64,000 nt of DNA from Bacteroidota bacterium (GCA_023417065.1 JAEZGH010000039.1:57101-121100), one strand, 5' to 3'. Numbered from the stretch's first letter, positions 1-9,518 are shown. Translations and numbers: made by a program. Notes: a model not told the origin generated them from the sequence alone.

Positions 1-227
1 TGTTTAGAGGGGGTAGGGCCTGATTTGGCCAGCTGCAGGAACCAACGCCGCCGCGGCGAGGTTGCCGTTGTCAGTCGCCGGGATGTGAAATGCAGAACTG
101 TCCCCCGAGTCCCTTTTGTCTTACAAACAGGAACGCTAATCCACATTCGTCCCCGAATCGGCGTTGTGGAGCCTGTACTCCAAACCATGCAGACATGAAT
201 TTCCAGCGCCTGAACGATATGTTACAA

Positions 228-307
228 GTATATAAGCCGTACCTATAAGGTACAGCTTATATACGGCTTATATACAGCTTATATACGGGTTATATACAGG
301 TTATCTC
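228..307. repeat. Hairpin plus 11-bp tandem repeats
   Basis: Positions 228-244 and 248-264 form an imperfect inverted repeat with 17-bp arms, one mismatch (238 against 254) and a 3-nt loop. The right arm ends in AGCTTATATAC, which then repeats as a head-to-tail 11-mer: AGCTTATATAC (254-264), GGCTTATATAC (265-275), AGCTTATATAC (276-286), GGGTTATATAC (287-297) and a degenerate fifth unit to 307. One inverted and four direct copies give an iteron-like layout, but no replication gene is nearby. Confidence 0.85.
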
Positions 308-583
308 GCTGAGATCATGGGTGTTTAAACAACTAATTCAGAGCAACCAACCCTGCTTTTATCGATTGAAGTGGTGCGGTTGAATTTGATCGGATTGCCA
401 GTTCATTTGGGGCTTTACCGCGCTTGCTGCCGAGGTGTCGGACGACTATCATTCGCTGCTGGCATAATCGAAGGAAGTGTACAGAATCCGCATCGAACAT
501 CCTCCCTGTTTACACCCGCCCGGCGCGCACGGCAATAGCGAGTTGTCAGTGTATCACGGCTATCAGCTCATCTCGTCCATTGA

Positions 584-973
584 ACCGGCAACCGGCAACG
601 CGAACGCCCAATTGAACCCGACCTATCCCCGAGAGGTCTTCGACAGGACCTCGAGTCACCGGCAGTGTTACCGCAAGGTTTTAGCAAGTATATCTCAATT
701 CCAGGATTCCAGAACTAGCATATGTATCCCAAATAACTGCTTTAATGTTGCCGTATATACCAAGAAAGGTCGGGGAAAGGTCGGGGAAAGGTCGGGGATG
801 GCTGCCAGTTGCCGGGTGGTCGGTTGCCAGGTTTGGTGAGGAGGAAAGCTGCGGTATGAGGGTAGCCGGCTGTTAAGGGTCCCATGTAGCCGGTTGCCAG
901 GAAGTCCGGTAAACATAAAATCGGCAACAGGGAGCGTCGATTTACCGGCAACAGGTAACCGGCAACCGGCAAC
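584..973. repeat. Scattered CCGGCAAC / GTTGCCGG motifs
   Basis: The octamer CCGGCAAC or close variants occur many times on both strands. There is a tandem pair at 584-599, opposite-strand copies near 808-815, 822-831 and 890-900, and more copies at 921-928, 945-952, 959-966 and 966-973. They look like degenerate simple-sequence expansion, not protein-binding sites. Confidence 0.6.
765..797. repeat. Three exact copies of AAAGGTCGGGG
   Basis: The 11-mer AAAGGTCGGGG is present in three perfect head-to-tail copies at 765-775, 776-786 and 787-797. The period equals that of the unrelated tandem repeat at 254-307. It lies in gene-free sequence. Confidence 0.9.
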
Positions 974-1047
974 AAATGCACACACAATACGAAGCACCAA
1001 ACGTTACGGTTACCAGCAACCCTCGATCAGAAATCAGAAACCTGCAA

Positions 1048-3459
1048 TCAGAAATCAACCGCAATTTCCTCCCGCGAGTAGTCAAACTCAATCGCATAAA
1101 CTTCCTCGAACGGCGCGGGCTCCGGATCGTAAATCGGGTCAAATTTCTCCAGAGGGCCGAAAAACTGATTGATCTCGCGCGAAACCCCTACAGCAGTGTT
1201 GTTGACACGAACTTCGTCCAGCTGATTGTATATGCCATGGAACACCATGCGCACCCTGGTGTAGGGTGACTTGAAGGATCCTTCCGACTTGTGCAGGACT
1301 ACTTTGCGCTCCTCGGTTCTCACTTCGAAACGGCGGACAAGGTACTCGCCCTGTTGGTATTCAAAACTGGATCCGTCATCTTCGTAGAAGGTAAACCCTG
1401 ACGTATCATTGCCCATGTACACGTGGAGGATAAGGAGCTCGGAGGTTTCTTTGGTGCTTTGCAGTACCGGTTTCATTGGAATTACTGATCCGCCTTTCAC
1501 AAAAACCGGTAGCCGGTAAATCGGACATTCAATGATGACCTCATTGTTGCCGGAGTATTTTTTTCCATCATAGAGCGAATACCATTCTCCTTCAGGAAAA
1601 TAAACCTTCACGAAGTCTTTGGTGCTTTCTACAGGGGCTACTAGAATCGATGGCCCGAAGAGGTACTGGTTTTCAAAGCGCATGTCGTACACCTTTGCAT
1701 CATGCGTATAGTTGATGGCAAGTGAACGTTGGACAGGCATGCCGGTCGTGCTTGCTTCGTAAAATAGCGAATAGATATACGGCAGCAGCTGATATCTGAA
1801 TTTGATGTAGTTTCTTGAAATCTGTTCAACCTCTTCGCCATACGCCCACGGTTCGGAATCGCGGCTGTTGATCATTGAATGGCCGCGGAAGAAAGGAGAG
1901 AACGTTCCGATGGAAATCCATCTCGCGAAAAGGCTGGCATTGGCGTCGCCGACAAAACCGCCGATGTCATAACCCGTGAATGGGATACCGGCAAGTCCCA
2001 TACTGTTCACAAGGCGCACGCCGAGGATCATGTGCTCATCGTAAGAAACATTATCGCCAGTCCATACTGCTGCATAACGTTGAATTCCGGCGTATGCCGA
2101 CCGCGTTAGATTGAAAGGTCGTTTTCCACTGAGCAGCGACTTGGTGCCTTCGTACGTACTCCGTGCCATTTGGAAGCCATACAAATTTCTGCCTTTGCGC
2201 ATAGTGGCCTTCCTGCCATCGAAGTCGAGTTCCATCAGTTCGGGCAGCATCTGTCCCCAGGTAGCGATCTCGTTCATATCGTTCCAGAAGCCTTCAATAC
2301 CCAGCTTGACATACTCGCCGAACTGTTCGCGCCACCAGTCGCGCGTACGTGGATTGGTGAAGTCTGGAAAATGGCACCAGCCAGGCCATACCTGTCCGGA
2401 GTAATACGTGCCATCCGGATACTTGATGAACACATCCTCCTTCACGCCGCTTTCATACGTCTCGTAGCCGGGTTCAATCTTTATTCCCGGATCGCACATG
2501 ACGACGACGTGAAATCCCATCAACCTCAAATCGCGAAGCAGGTTCTCAGGATCGGTGAAGTCGCGTTTACTCCACGTGAAGATCTTGTACTGGTCCATAT
2601 AATGGATATCAAACACGATCGTATCAGCGGGAATATCTTTGTCGCGGAATGTGCGGGCAAGATTCAATACTTCCTTATCAGGATAATAACTATACCGGCA
2701 TTGCTGATATCCAATGCTCCACAGTGGCGGCATTTCCATTCTTCCCGTAAGGTGACTGTAATGACGGAGGATTTCGCTTACGGATGAGTCGTGAATGAAA
2801 TAATAGTCCATTTCACCCTGGTCGGCCGAGAAGCTGGCGAACCTGTCGTTTGAAGCTCCGAAGTTGAAAAACGACTTATGCGAATTGTCAAAGAAGATTC
2901 CGTATGAAAGACCGTGGTGGACACCAATGTAAAAAGGTATCGTGCAATAGAGCGGATCGGCATTTGCGGAGTATCCGAAGTTATCGGTATTCCAGTTCTG
3001 ATAGCCATTGCCACGGCGGTCGAGAGGACCGGTTTTCTCGCCGAGACCAATAAAGCGTTCTCCTTCCTGAAGTTTCTTGTACGTTGTTACCTGTTCGCCA
3101 ATCCAACGCGTTCCGAACGCCGGGTCATCTTCATTGATGATATTTCCGTCGGTGGTAAGGAAAGTGAATCTGACGGGGGCACGGGAGATTCTGAGCACGC
3201 ATGTACTTGTGCGGATATCGAGGGATGATTCATGTTCTTCGACAACAACGTCTTCTGAGGGTAGTTCGGCGATCACGGCATAGGAGAAATCCTCCCATTC
3301 TGAGGCCTGGGTTGTTGTGATTCGTATAGTTGAGTCGTTGTATCTGAGGACGCGAAATTTGCCGAAGGTTGTTTCACCGCAAATTCCTCCGCGTATTGCA
3401 TTCCAGCTTGTGAGGTTGCCAAGACTTGCATTTGAAGAGGTAACTTTTACGTGGGTCAT
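1048..3459 (-). CDS. GH31 alpha-glucosidase
   Basis: This is a glycoside hydrolase family 31 enzyme, expected to release glucose from the non-reducing ends of alpha-glucans and maltodextrins. The 803-residue protein has an N-terminal beta-sandwich (about 1-230), the TIM barrel (about 240-600) and C-terminal beta domains. The GH31 signature FWNDMNE places the nucleophile at D394, and WTGDN places the acid/base at D469. The barrel start is marked by DIHYMDQYKIFTW. I see no signal peptide, so it is probably cytoplasmic or periplasmic by an unseen route; in starch loci of this phylum a SusB-type enzyme usually finishes the oligosaccharides. It is co-oriented with the upstream lacI-type gene but separated from it by a terminator, and a LacI-like palindrome lies about 70 bp upstream of its start. 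Substrate within GH31 (alpha-1,4 or alpha-1,6) cannot be fixed from sequence alone. Confidence 0.93.
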   Translation of the reverse strand: MTHVKVTSSNASLGNLTSWNAIRGGICGETTFGKFRVLRYNDSTIRITTTQASEWEDFSYAVIAELPSEDVVVEEHESSLDIRTSTCVLRISRAPVRFTFLTTDGNIINEDDPAFGTRWIGEQVTTYKKLQEGERFIGLGEKTGPLDRRGNGYQNWNTDNFGYSANADPLYCTIPFYIGVHHGLSYGIFFDNSHKSFFNFGASNDRFASFSADQGEMDYYFIHDSSVSEILRHYSHLTGRMEMPPLWSIGYQQCRYSYYPDKEVLNLARTFRDKDIPADTIVFDIHYMDQYKIFTWSKRDFTDPENLLRDLRLMGFHVVVMCDPGIKIEPGYETYESGVKEDVFIKYPDGTYYSGQVWPGWCHFPDFTNPRTRDWWREQFGEYVKLGIEGFWNDMNEIATWGQMLPELMELDFDGRKATMRKGRNLYGFQMARSTYEGTKSLLSGKRPFNLTRSAYAGIQRYAAVWTGDNVSYDEHMILGVRLVNSMGLAGIPFTGYDIGGFVGDANASLFARWISIGTFSPFFRGHSMINSRDSEPWAYGEEVEQISRNYIKFRYQLLPYIYSLFYEASTTGMPVQRSLAINYTHDAKVYDMRFENQYLFGPSILVAPVESTKDFVKVYFPEGEWYSLYDGKKYSGNNEVIIECPIYRLPVFVKGGSVIPMKPVLQSTKETSELLILHVYMGNDTSGFTFYEDDGSSFEYQQGEYLVRRFEVRTEERKVVLHKSEGSFKSPYTRVRMVFHGIYNQLDEVRVNNTAVGVSREINQFFGPLEKFDPIYDPEPAPFEEVYAIEFDYSREEIAVDF

Positions 3460-3527
3460 AATCGATTAAAAGACTCAAGTAAAGTCATTGGGTAGCATTT
3501 TACCTAGAGTACTTTCTATAAAAAATC

Positions 3528-3541
3528 AGAAATCGATTGCG
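3528..3541. promoter_or_regulatory. Candidate LacI-type operator ahead of GH31 gene
   Basis: AGAAATCGATTGCG matches the palindrome CGCAAnCGnTTGCG, inferred from the sites upstream of the two susC genes, at 10 of 12 defined positions. It lies between the lacI-gene terminator and the start of the GH31 gene. The decamer TTTTACCTAG follows at about 3497-3506 and is also found next to the site at 19086. Confidence 0.45.
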
Positions 3542-3550
3542 GCAACATGC

Positions 3551-3577
3551 TAAAAAAAAAGGAGCGCGATGCTCCTT
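3551..3577 (-). terminator. Intrinsic terminator of the LacI-family gene
   Basis: AAGGAGC and GCTCCTT (3559-3565 and 3571-3577) form a perfect 7-bp stem with a 5-nt loop. On the minus strand it is followed by a run of T residues. It starts a few bases after the stop codon of the regulator gene and separates it from the GH31 gene. Confidence 0.85.
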
Positions 3578-3581
3578 GGTT

Positions 3582-4634
3582 TTATTTCTTAAAAGGCTTT
3601 CCCTTTTTGAGGGACGAGTCTCTGACGATAAGTCGCGTTTTGAGAATCTTCGTCTCTGGTTGAGGTTCCTGATTGTCTTTCGACTTGACCTCAATCTGAC
3701 GGATCAGCAGTTTCGCAGCTTCCTGCCCCATTTCAAATCCTGGCTGATCAACTGAAGTCAGCGGCGGATCCATAAGTGCACTGAAGAACCAGTTGCTGAA
3801 ACCTACCACGGCAATGTCCTGAGGAATTTTCAGTCCGGCTTCTTTGATAGCCTGCATAGCCCCCATAGCAGCGGGGTCGTTGGTAGAGAAGATTGCGTCC
3901 GGGCGGTTGGGCATCTGAAGGAGTTTTTCGGTGGCGATCTTTCCTTCTTCTATTGTTCCCAGCGGACATGACATGATGAGGTCTTCATTTACCGGCAGGT
4001 TATTCTCGCGAAGCGCTTCTAGGTAGCCGTTCAGGCGTTGTTTTGTGATATCCAGGTTTGGAGGCCCTTCCAGGTGGGCGATGCGCACACAGCCCTGGTC
4101 GATAAGGTGTTGCGTGGCATCTTTGGCACCGCTGTGGTCGTCAACGATGATCTTGCTGGACGTGGGGGAGTCGTAAACGCGGTCGAAAAACACCATGGGT
4201 ACGCCTTTGGCGAGGATACCTTCGATATGTTCGAAGCTGCTGGTTTCGCGTGAAAGGGAGATCAGCATTCCGTCCACGCGGCTGTTGAACAGCGCTTTGA
4301 TATCTGTTTTTTCCCGCTGGAGGGATTCGTTTGATTGCGTGATGATCACGTTATATCCGGCGCTGTAGGCCACGTCTTCAATTCCGCTGATAACGGTCGA
4401 GAAGAAGAAGTGAACAATTTCAGGGATGATGACGCCCAGCGTGTTCGTTTTGCTTTGACGCAGGCTGAGGGCCACGATATTGGGCTGATAATTCAGTTTC
4501 TCAGCCAGTTCGTTGACAGCTTTTTTGGTTTCGGGGCTGATGTCAGGATGATCTTTCAGCGCGCGCGACACGGTGGAGGGGGAGATGCCGAGTTCGCGGG
4601 CTATGTCTTTAATGGTTACCTGATTGTACTTCAT
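3582..4634 (-). CDS. LacI/GalR-family transcriptional regulator
   Basis: This is a 350-residue one-component regulator. The N-terminal helix-turn-helix (about residues 6-26, VTIKDIARELGISPSTVSRA) is the LacI signature, with a hinge helix region near 48-58. It is followed by a periplasmic-binding-protein-like effector domain (about 60-340) that would bind a sugar in the cytoplasm. It is divergent from susC-1 and upstream of the GH31 gene, so control of the starch locus is the natural inference. Palindromes with the central CG typical of LacI-family operators occur in its own divergent spacer, ahead of GH31 and ahead of the second susC. Whether it represses or activates cannot be seen; in Bacteroidota such regulators often replace SusR. 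Confidence 0.93.
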   Translation of the reverse strand: MKYNQVTIKDIARELGISPSTVSRALKDHPDISPETKKAVNELAEKLNYQPNIVALSLRQSKTNTLGVIIPEIVHFFFSTVISGIEDVAYSAGYNVIITQSNESLQREKTDIKALFNSRVDGMLISLSRETSSFEHIEGILAKGVPMVFFDRVYDSPTSSKIIVDDHSGAKDATQHLIDQGCVRIAHLEGPPNLDITKQRLNGYLEALRENNLPVNEDLIMSCPLGTIEEGKIATEKLLQMPNRPDAIFSTNDPAAMGAMQAIKEAGLKIPQDIAVVGFSNWFFSALMDPPLTSVDQPGFEMGQEAAKLLIRQIEVKSKDNQEPQPETKILKTRLIVRDSSLKKGKPFKK

Positions 4635-4727
4635 GGCAATTATTTAATGGGATTTAGGGCTTATCGTAAGACATGCAAACCGCTGTTTTGACGACGGCAC
4701 AAGTTTAAAAAGGAATCGCCGATTTAC

Positions 4728-4784
4728 CGCAACCGTTGCACAACTTTTTTCTCAACGTCGCAATCGTGTGCGCAACCGATTACG
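4728..4784. promoter_or_regulatory. Cluster of LacI-type operators upstream of susC-1
   Basis: CGCAATCGTGTGCG (4759-4772) and CGCAACCGATTACG (4771-4784) each match CGCAAnCGnTTGCG at 11 of 12 defined positions. They share two bases, so their centres lie 12 bp apart, about one helical turn. A third related palindrome, GCAAC-C-GTTGC (4729-4739), lies upstream but lacks one central base. The cluster sits about 120-180 bp before the susC-1 start and about 95-150 bp before the divergent regulator gene. No clear TAnnTTTG element was found downstream, so the exact promoter is uncertain. Confidence 0.6.
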
Positions 4785-4904
4785 GGTGCGATTTCGTTAA
4801 TAATTCTTGCTATTTATTACTTTCTATTGCAACCCATCGATAATTTCACGACCGACAGCGAAAAAATCGACTGCTTATGTGTCATACCTAAACTTAAATA
4901 TTTC

Positions 4905-7900
4905 ATGAGGAAATTTTATCTTCTAAAACAGGTGCTCGTTCTGGTGATGCTGCTCGGCGTCACATCGGGATGGGCGCAGACCACCAGGATAACAGGACGT
5001 GTTGTCTCTGGGGACGACGGGACAGGATTGCCGGGTGTCAGTATCCTTGAGAAGGGTACCACAAACGGTACGGTGACGGACGCAGAAGGAAATTACGGAC
5101 TCAACGTGTCTCCATCAGCGGTGCTTGTGTATTCCTTTGTAGGTTATACCTCGCAGGAAGTTTTTATCAACGGACGGACAACTATTGACATCACTATGGA
5201 AAGTGTTGTGACTGCCCTTGGTGAGGTAGTCATAATCGGCTATGGTCAGCAGGAGAAAAAGGACGTGACTGGCTCCGTTCTCGCGTTCTCAACAAAAGAC
5301 TTCAACCGCGGGGTGATCACTTCTCCTCAAGAACTACTTGTCGGTAAAGTTGCCGGGGTTCAGATTACCACCAACAGTGGTGCCCCCGGAGCTGCTTCGA
5401 CTATCCGCATCCGCGGGGGGTCGTCGCTAAACGCAAATAACGATCCGCTGATCGTCATCGACGGATTTCCGGTCGACAACAACGGCCTTGCCGGAAGCTC
5501 AAACCCTCTGGCGACATTGAACCCCAATGATATCGAATCCATCAACGTATTGAAGGATGCTTCAGGTACAGCTATCTATGGATCACGCGCATCAAACGGT
5601 GTTATCATCATCACTACGAAAAGAGGAGCCAAGGACAAACTTACCCTCAATTACAGCGGGAACTACTCCATCTCACAACCTGTGAAATATCTCGATGTTC
5701 TCTCAGGGGATGAATACCGCGCGCTTCTGACAGATCTCAATGAAGCAGGAAGTTCAGCAGTACCACAGGGTGCTCTTGATCTGCTTGGAACGGAAAATAC
5801 GGACTGGCAGAAAGAAGTTTTCCGGACAGCCTTCTCTCATGATCACAACGTCAACGCTGCAGGGACTACAAAGAACCTGAAATACCGCGTTTCTTATGGT
5901 TACACTGATCAGCAAGGGATTCTGCGCAATACAGATCTCCAGAGAAACTCACTTAATATCAATGTAAATCCGTCACTGCTTGACGGTGCGCTGAATATTA
6001 ACGCCAGTCTGAAGGGTAGCTTCACCAAGCAGAACTTCGGCAATGAGGGCGCGGTGGGCAATGCAGTTGCTTTCGATCCTACACAACCGGTGAGAAGCGC
6101 TGACCCGCGATTCAGCCGCTTTGGCGGATACTTCTCCTGGCTGGAAGGCACAGGAAACCCTATTACGATTGCTACAGCGAACCCTGTGGCGCTGCTCGAG
6201 CAGACAGACAACCGTTCTGAAGTGTATAGAGCTATCGGTACCCTTCAGGCAGATTATGCATTGCCTTTCGTGCCCGGCATGACAGCCAATGTGAGCATGG
6301 GCTTCGACGTTGCTGAAGGCGAAGGTCACAACATTGCGCCAACGAATGCTGCGTGGTCAAGTGGCGGACCTGGTCGCATCGATACATACACTTCTGATAA
6401 CCGAAGCAAGCTGTTTGACTTCTTCCTTAACTATAAGCGTCAAGTCGGTAAGCATCGTTTCGACGCAACAGCGGGTTATTCCTATCAGGATTTCAGCCGC
6501 AACGGAACAAGCCTTGTGAGAAATGCAGAAGGACGCAAGTTTACATTCTATGAAGTACAAAACGGCGATACTGTAGCGTACAGAAACACACCGAATCCCA
6601 ATACGCTCATCTCGGTGTTTGGCAGGTTGAACTACAGCCTCAACGACAGATACCTGTTAACAGCTACCTTGCGTAACGATGCAAGCTCCCGCTTCAGCCC
6701 TGATACACGGTCTGGCTGGTTCCCTTCTGTTGCTTTGGGATGGCGTATCAACGAGGAGAATTTCCTTGTCAGCTCAGAAGTGGTATCCACACTTAAGCTT
6801 CGTTTGAGCTATGGTATTACAGGTCAGCAGGACATTGGCCCGACTTATCCCTATCTCGCACTCATTACACAAAGTACGGAGACGGCCAAATATCAGTTTG
6901 GCAACAATTACTACACGACATACCGTCCCGACGGATTCGATGCAGCTATCAGATGGGAGGAAACAACTACGTGGAACGCGGGTATTGACTTTGGTTTCAG
7001 CGACGAGAGACTAACCGGTACGTTCGACGTTTATAAGCGTGAAACACGCGACCTTCTGAACAGCATTCCAGTGCCTGCCGGTAGCAACCTGACTAACTAC
7101 CTGTTTACAAACGTGGGTAGTCTTGAGAACAAGGGCTATGAAGTTGCACTTAACTACGCGGCTATACGTTCGCCGCAGGTTAACCTCAACATTGGTGTGA
7201 ACTTCACGCACAATCAGAATGAGATTACACAGCTGACCCGCGTGAACGATCCCAACTATCAGGGTATCCTGGTTGGTGGAATCAGCGGTGGTGTTGGTAA
7301 CACTATTCAGAATCACCAGGTGGGTTACCCTGCGTCGTCATTCTTCGTATTCCAGCAGATCTACGGACCTGATGGTCGTCCGATCGAAGGACTTTATGTG
7401 GATGAAACCGGCGCCGGAGGACAAGTCGTTAGCTCGGATCAAAACCGCATTCGCTACTACAGTCCAAATGCTGAATACCTCGCCGGGATCAACGCTAACC
7501 TGACGTATAAGGCTTTTGATTTTGGCTTCTCAGGTCGCCTGAGCCTCAACAACTACGTGTACAACAACGTGTTGTCAGAACGGGCACGCTACACCAATAT
7601 CTATAACCCCAATGGGTTCCTCAACAACGTTCCAAAGGCTATCGACGATACTCGCTTCCTCAACGCGCAGTACCTGTCAAGCTACTACGTAAGCAATGCG
7701 TCATTCTTCAAGATGGATTATATCACGGCTGGCTACAGCTTCAATTCTCTGTTCACAGACAAACTGAAGGGACGTATCGGTCTGACCGTCAACAATGCGT
7801 TTTTCATAACAGAGTATGATGGCTTGGATCCGGAAGTGAACGGAGGTATTGACAACAATATCTATCCGAGACCGCGCGTATTTATGTTCAGCCTGAACTT

Positions 7901-7910
7901 AACTTATTAA
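4905..7910 (+). CDS. SusC/RagA-family TonB-dependent outer-membrane receptor
   Basis: This is the outer-membrane transporter of the first SusCD pair, importing oligosaccharides with energy from TonB. The protein has a signal peptide ending near WAQ, a carboxypeptidase-D regulatory-like domain (about 25-110), a plug domain that begins with GYGQQEKKDVTGSV, and a long barrel ending in the aromatic residue Y. The frame is open upstream to a possible ATG at 4827, but I place the start at 4905 (MRKFYLLKQ), because this puts the hydrophobic signal core at the N-terminus; the extra 26 residues are polar. The resulting 1001 residues is a normal SusC length. SusD follows 11 bp downstream, and the starch-binding lipoprotein and amylase that follow indicate alpha-glucans as substrate. 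Confidence 0.95.
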   Translation: MRKFYLLKQVLVLVMLLGVTSGWAQTTRITGRVVSGDDGTGLPGVSILEKGTTNGTVTDAEGNYGLNVSPSAVLVYSFVGYTSQEVFINGRTTIDITMESVVTALGEVVIIGYGQQEKKDVTGSVLAFSTKDFNRGVITSPQELLVGKVAGVQITTNSGAPGAASTIRIRGGSSLNANNDPLIVIDGFPVDNNGLAGSSNPLATLNPNDIESINVLKDASGTAIYGSRASNGVIIITTKRGAKDKLTLNYSGNYSISQPVKYLDVLSGDEYRALLTDLNEAGSSAVPQGALDLLGTENTDWQKEVFRTAFSHDHNVNAAGTTKNLKYRVSYGYTDQQGILRNTDLQRNSLNINVNPSLLDGALNINASLKGSFTKQNFGNEGAVGNAVAFDPTQPVRSADPRFSRFGGYFSWLEGTGNPITIATANPVALLEQTDNRSEVYRAIGTLQADYALPFVPGMTANVSMGFDVAEGEGHNIAPTNAAWSSGGPGRIDTYTSDNRSKLFDFFLNYKRQVGKHRFDATAGYSYQDFSRNGTSLVRNAEGRKFTFYEVQNGDTVAYRNTPNPNTLISVFGRLNYSLNDRYLLTATLRNDASSRFSPDTRSGWFPSVALGWRINEENFLVSSEVVSTLKLRLSYGITGQQDIGPTYPYLALITQSTETAKYQFGNNYYTTYRPDGFDAAIRWEETTTWNAGIDFGFSDERLTGTFDVYKRETRDLLNSIPVPAGSNLTNYLFTNVGSLENKGYEVALNYAAIRSPQVNLNIGVNFTHNQNEITQLTRVNDPNYQGILVGGISGGVGNTIQNHQVGYPASSFFVFQQIYGPDGRPIEGLYVDETGAGGQVVSSDQNRIRYYSPNAEYLAGINANLTYKAFDFGFSGRLSLNNYVYNNVLSERARYTNIYNPNGFLNNVPKAIDDTRFLNAQYLSSYYVSNASFFKMDYITAGYSFNSLFTDKLKGRIGLTVNNAFFITEYDGLDPEVNGGIDNNIYPRPRVFMFSLNLTY

Positions 7911-7921
7911 TTGAGAGAATC

Positions 7922-9499
7922 ATGAAATTTAAAAATATATTCTATTGGGCTGCATTGACGGCGTTTCTGATGTCGTCGTGCTACAATGATCTCGATCCCG
8001 AAGATCTGGGTGCGAGGAACCCCAACGCATCGACGATTTATAAGACTGTTGCAGACTACAAAAGTGGTCTTGCGAAAGTTTATGCTTCGCTTGCCGTGAG
8101 TGGTCAGCAGGGGCCTGCCGGTCAGGGCGACATTGGTGGTATTGATGAAGGCTTTGGTCAGTATCTTCGCGCATACTGGAATTGCCAGGAGCTGCCTACT
8201 GACGAAGCTGTAATTGCATGGAATGACCAGACGATCAAGGATTTTCACTGGCATACCTGGACGCCCACTGACGTGTTCATCACAGCAATGTATTATCGTA
8301 TAATGTACACGGTGGCATTGGCAAATGAATTCATCCGGGCATGTGAGACCTCGTCGGAGGCTGAAGTGAAACTCTTCCAGGCGGAAGCCCGCTACATCCG
8401 CGCGCTTTCGTATTACCATGGGCTTGACCTGTTTGGCAAGATGCCTTTCGTGACTGAAGAACATAAGCCGGGGGCGTTCCTGCCTGAGCAAATTTCGAGG
8501 GCTGATCTGTTCACATATATCGAATCAGAACTTCTGGAACTAAACGGTCTTCTGGGTGAGCCCCGCTTCGAATACGGAAGGGCTGATAAGGCCGCGTCAG
8601 CAATGCTTTTGGCTAAGCTTTATCTGAACGCCGAAGTCTATGTGGGTCAGCAGCGCTATACGGATTGTATCACTCAATTGAATACCGTCATTTCAGGACC
8701 ATACAGTCTCGCGCCGGAACATCTTCACAATTTCCTCGCCGACAACCATACGAGTCCGGAAATTATCTTCCCGATTACATTCGACGGCAAGAATACACAG
8801 ACCTTTGGAGGAACAACGTATATCATCAACTCACAGTTAGGCGGTTCAATGCCGAAGGAAACCATGTTCGGGTCAAAGTCAGGCTGGAGTGGTATCCGTG
8901 TAACGTCTGCGCTCGTTGACAAGTTTGATGGAACAACTGGCGAGACAGATAAGAGAGCTCTCTTTTGGAAAGATGGTCAATCTCTTGAGATCAATGACAT
9001 CGGTGTATTCACCGATGGCTGGGCGTCAACCAAATTCAGAAACGTTACCAAAACTGGTGAGCTGGCACCCAACGTTGCCTATGCTGCGGATGGAACAACC
9101 TTCATGGATACCGACTTCCCGGTGTTCCGTCTTGCTGATGCTTATCTGATGTACGCTGAAGCGGTATTGCGTGGAGGCCAGGGTGGCGATGGTGCTACAG
9201 CGCTGTCTTACATCAATCAGATTCGCGAAAGAGCATACGGTGACGCTTCCGGAAACATCAACTCCGAAGACTTGAATCTCAACTTCATCCTGGATGAACG
9301 CGCCCGCGAATTGTTCTGGGAAGCGCACAGAAGAACAGATCTCATTCGCTTCGGTGTATTCACCGGCGGTGCCTATCTCTGGCCCTGGAAAGGAAATGTG
9401 AAAGACGGAGCGGCGACAGAAAGCTTCCGCAACGTGTTCCCGATTCCTTCAGCGGACAGAGCAGCAAATCCATCACTGGATCAAAATGACGGATACTAA
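7922..9499 (+). CDS. SusD/RagB-family substrate-binding lipoprotein
   Basis: This is the surface lipoprotein that caps the SusC channel and binds the incoming glycan. A short signal peptide ends in LMSSC, giving lipidation at C20. The rest is the alpha-helical TPR-rich SusD fold. Recognisable family segments include ALSYYHGLDLFGKMPFV near 160, FPVFRLADAYLMYAEAVLRG near 400, and the C-terminal FWEAHRRTDLIRFG. At 525 residues it has the usual size. It lies directly behind susC-1 and ahead of the SusE/F-like gene, so all three are probably translated from one mRNA. Confidence 0.95.
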   Translation: MKFKNIFYWAALTAFLMSSCYNDLDPEDLGARNPNASTIYKTVADYKSGLAKVYASLAVSGQQGPAGQGDIGGIDEGFGQYLRAYWNCQELPTDEAVIAWNDQTIKDFHWHTWTPTDVFITAMYYRIMYTVALANEFIRACETSSEAEVKLFQAEARYIRALSYYHGLDLFGKMPFVTEEHKPGAFLPEQISRADLFTYIESELLELNGLLGEPRFEYGRADKAASAMLLAKLYLNAEVYVGQQRYTDCITQLNTVISGPYSLAPEHLHNFLADNHTSPEIIFPITFDGKNTQTFGGTTYIINSQLGGSMPKETMFGSKSGWSGIRVTSALVDKFDGTTGETDKRALFWKDGQSLEINDIGVFTDGWASTKFRNVTKTGELAPNVAYAADGTTFMDTDFPVFRLADAYLMYAEAVLRGGQGGDGATALSYINQIRERAYGDASGNINSEDLNLNFILDERARELFWEAHRRTDLIRFGVFTGGAYLWPWKGNVKDGAATESFRNVFPIPSADRAANPSLDQNDGY

Positions 9500-9518
9500 C
9501 ACCTAGATTAATCGAACT

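Larger units (their letters stand above)
1..1047. other. Gene-free repeat-rich region
   Basis: I see no convincing gene in this kilobase. Several short reading frames exist, but they have repeat-driven, compositionally odd translations and overlap each other on both strands. A plus-strand frame is open from the left edge to a TGA at 196-198, and a minus-strand 41-codon frame spans 71-196; neither matches a family I know, though the left edge could hide the end of a neighbouring gene. The stretch is dominated by short-period repeats, listed separately, of the kind that accumulate between Bacteroidota genes. The downstream gene is convergent, so no promoter is needed here. Confidence 0.6.

Noticed and set aside
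477..1269. Overlapping short reading frames on both strands in the left gene-free region
   Set aside because: They are repeat-driven, overlap each other, have no domain or signal and vary by frame; no consistent coding sense.
4827..4904. Upstream extension of susC-1
   Set aside because: The extra residues are polar and put the signal peptide 26 residues inside; ATG at 4905 gives a normal SusC start.
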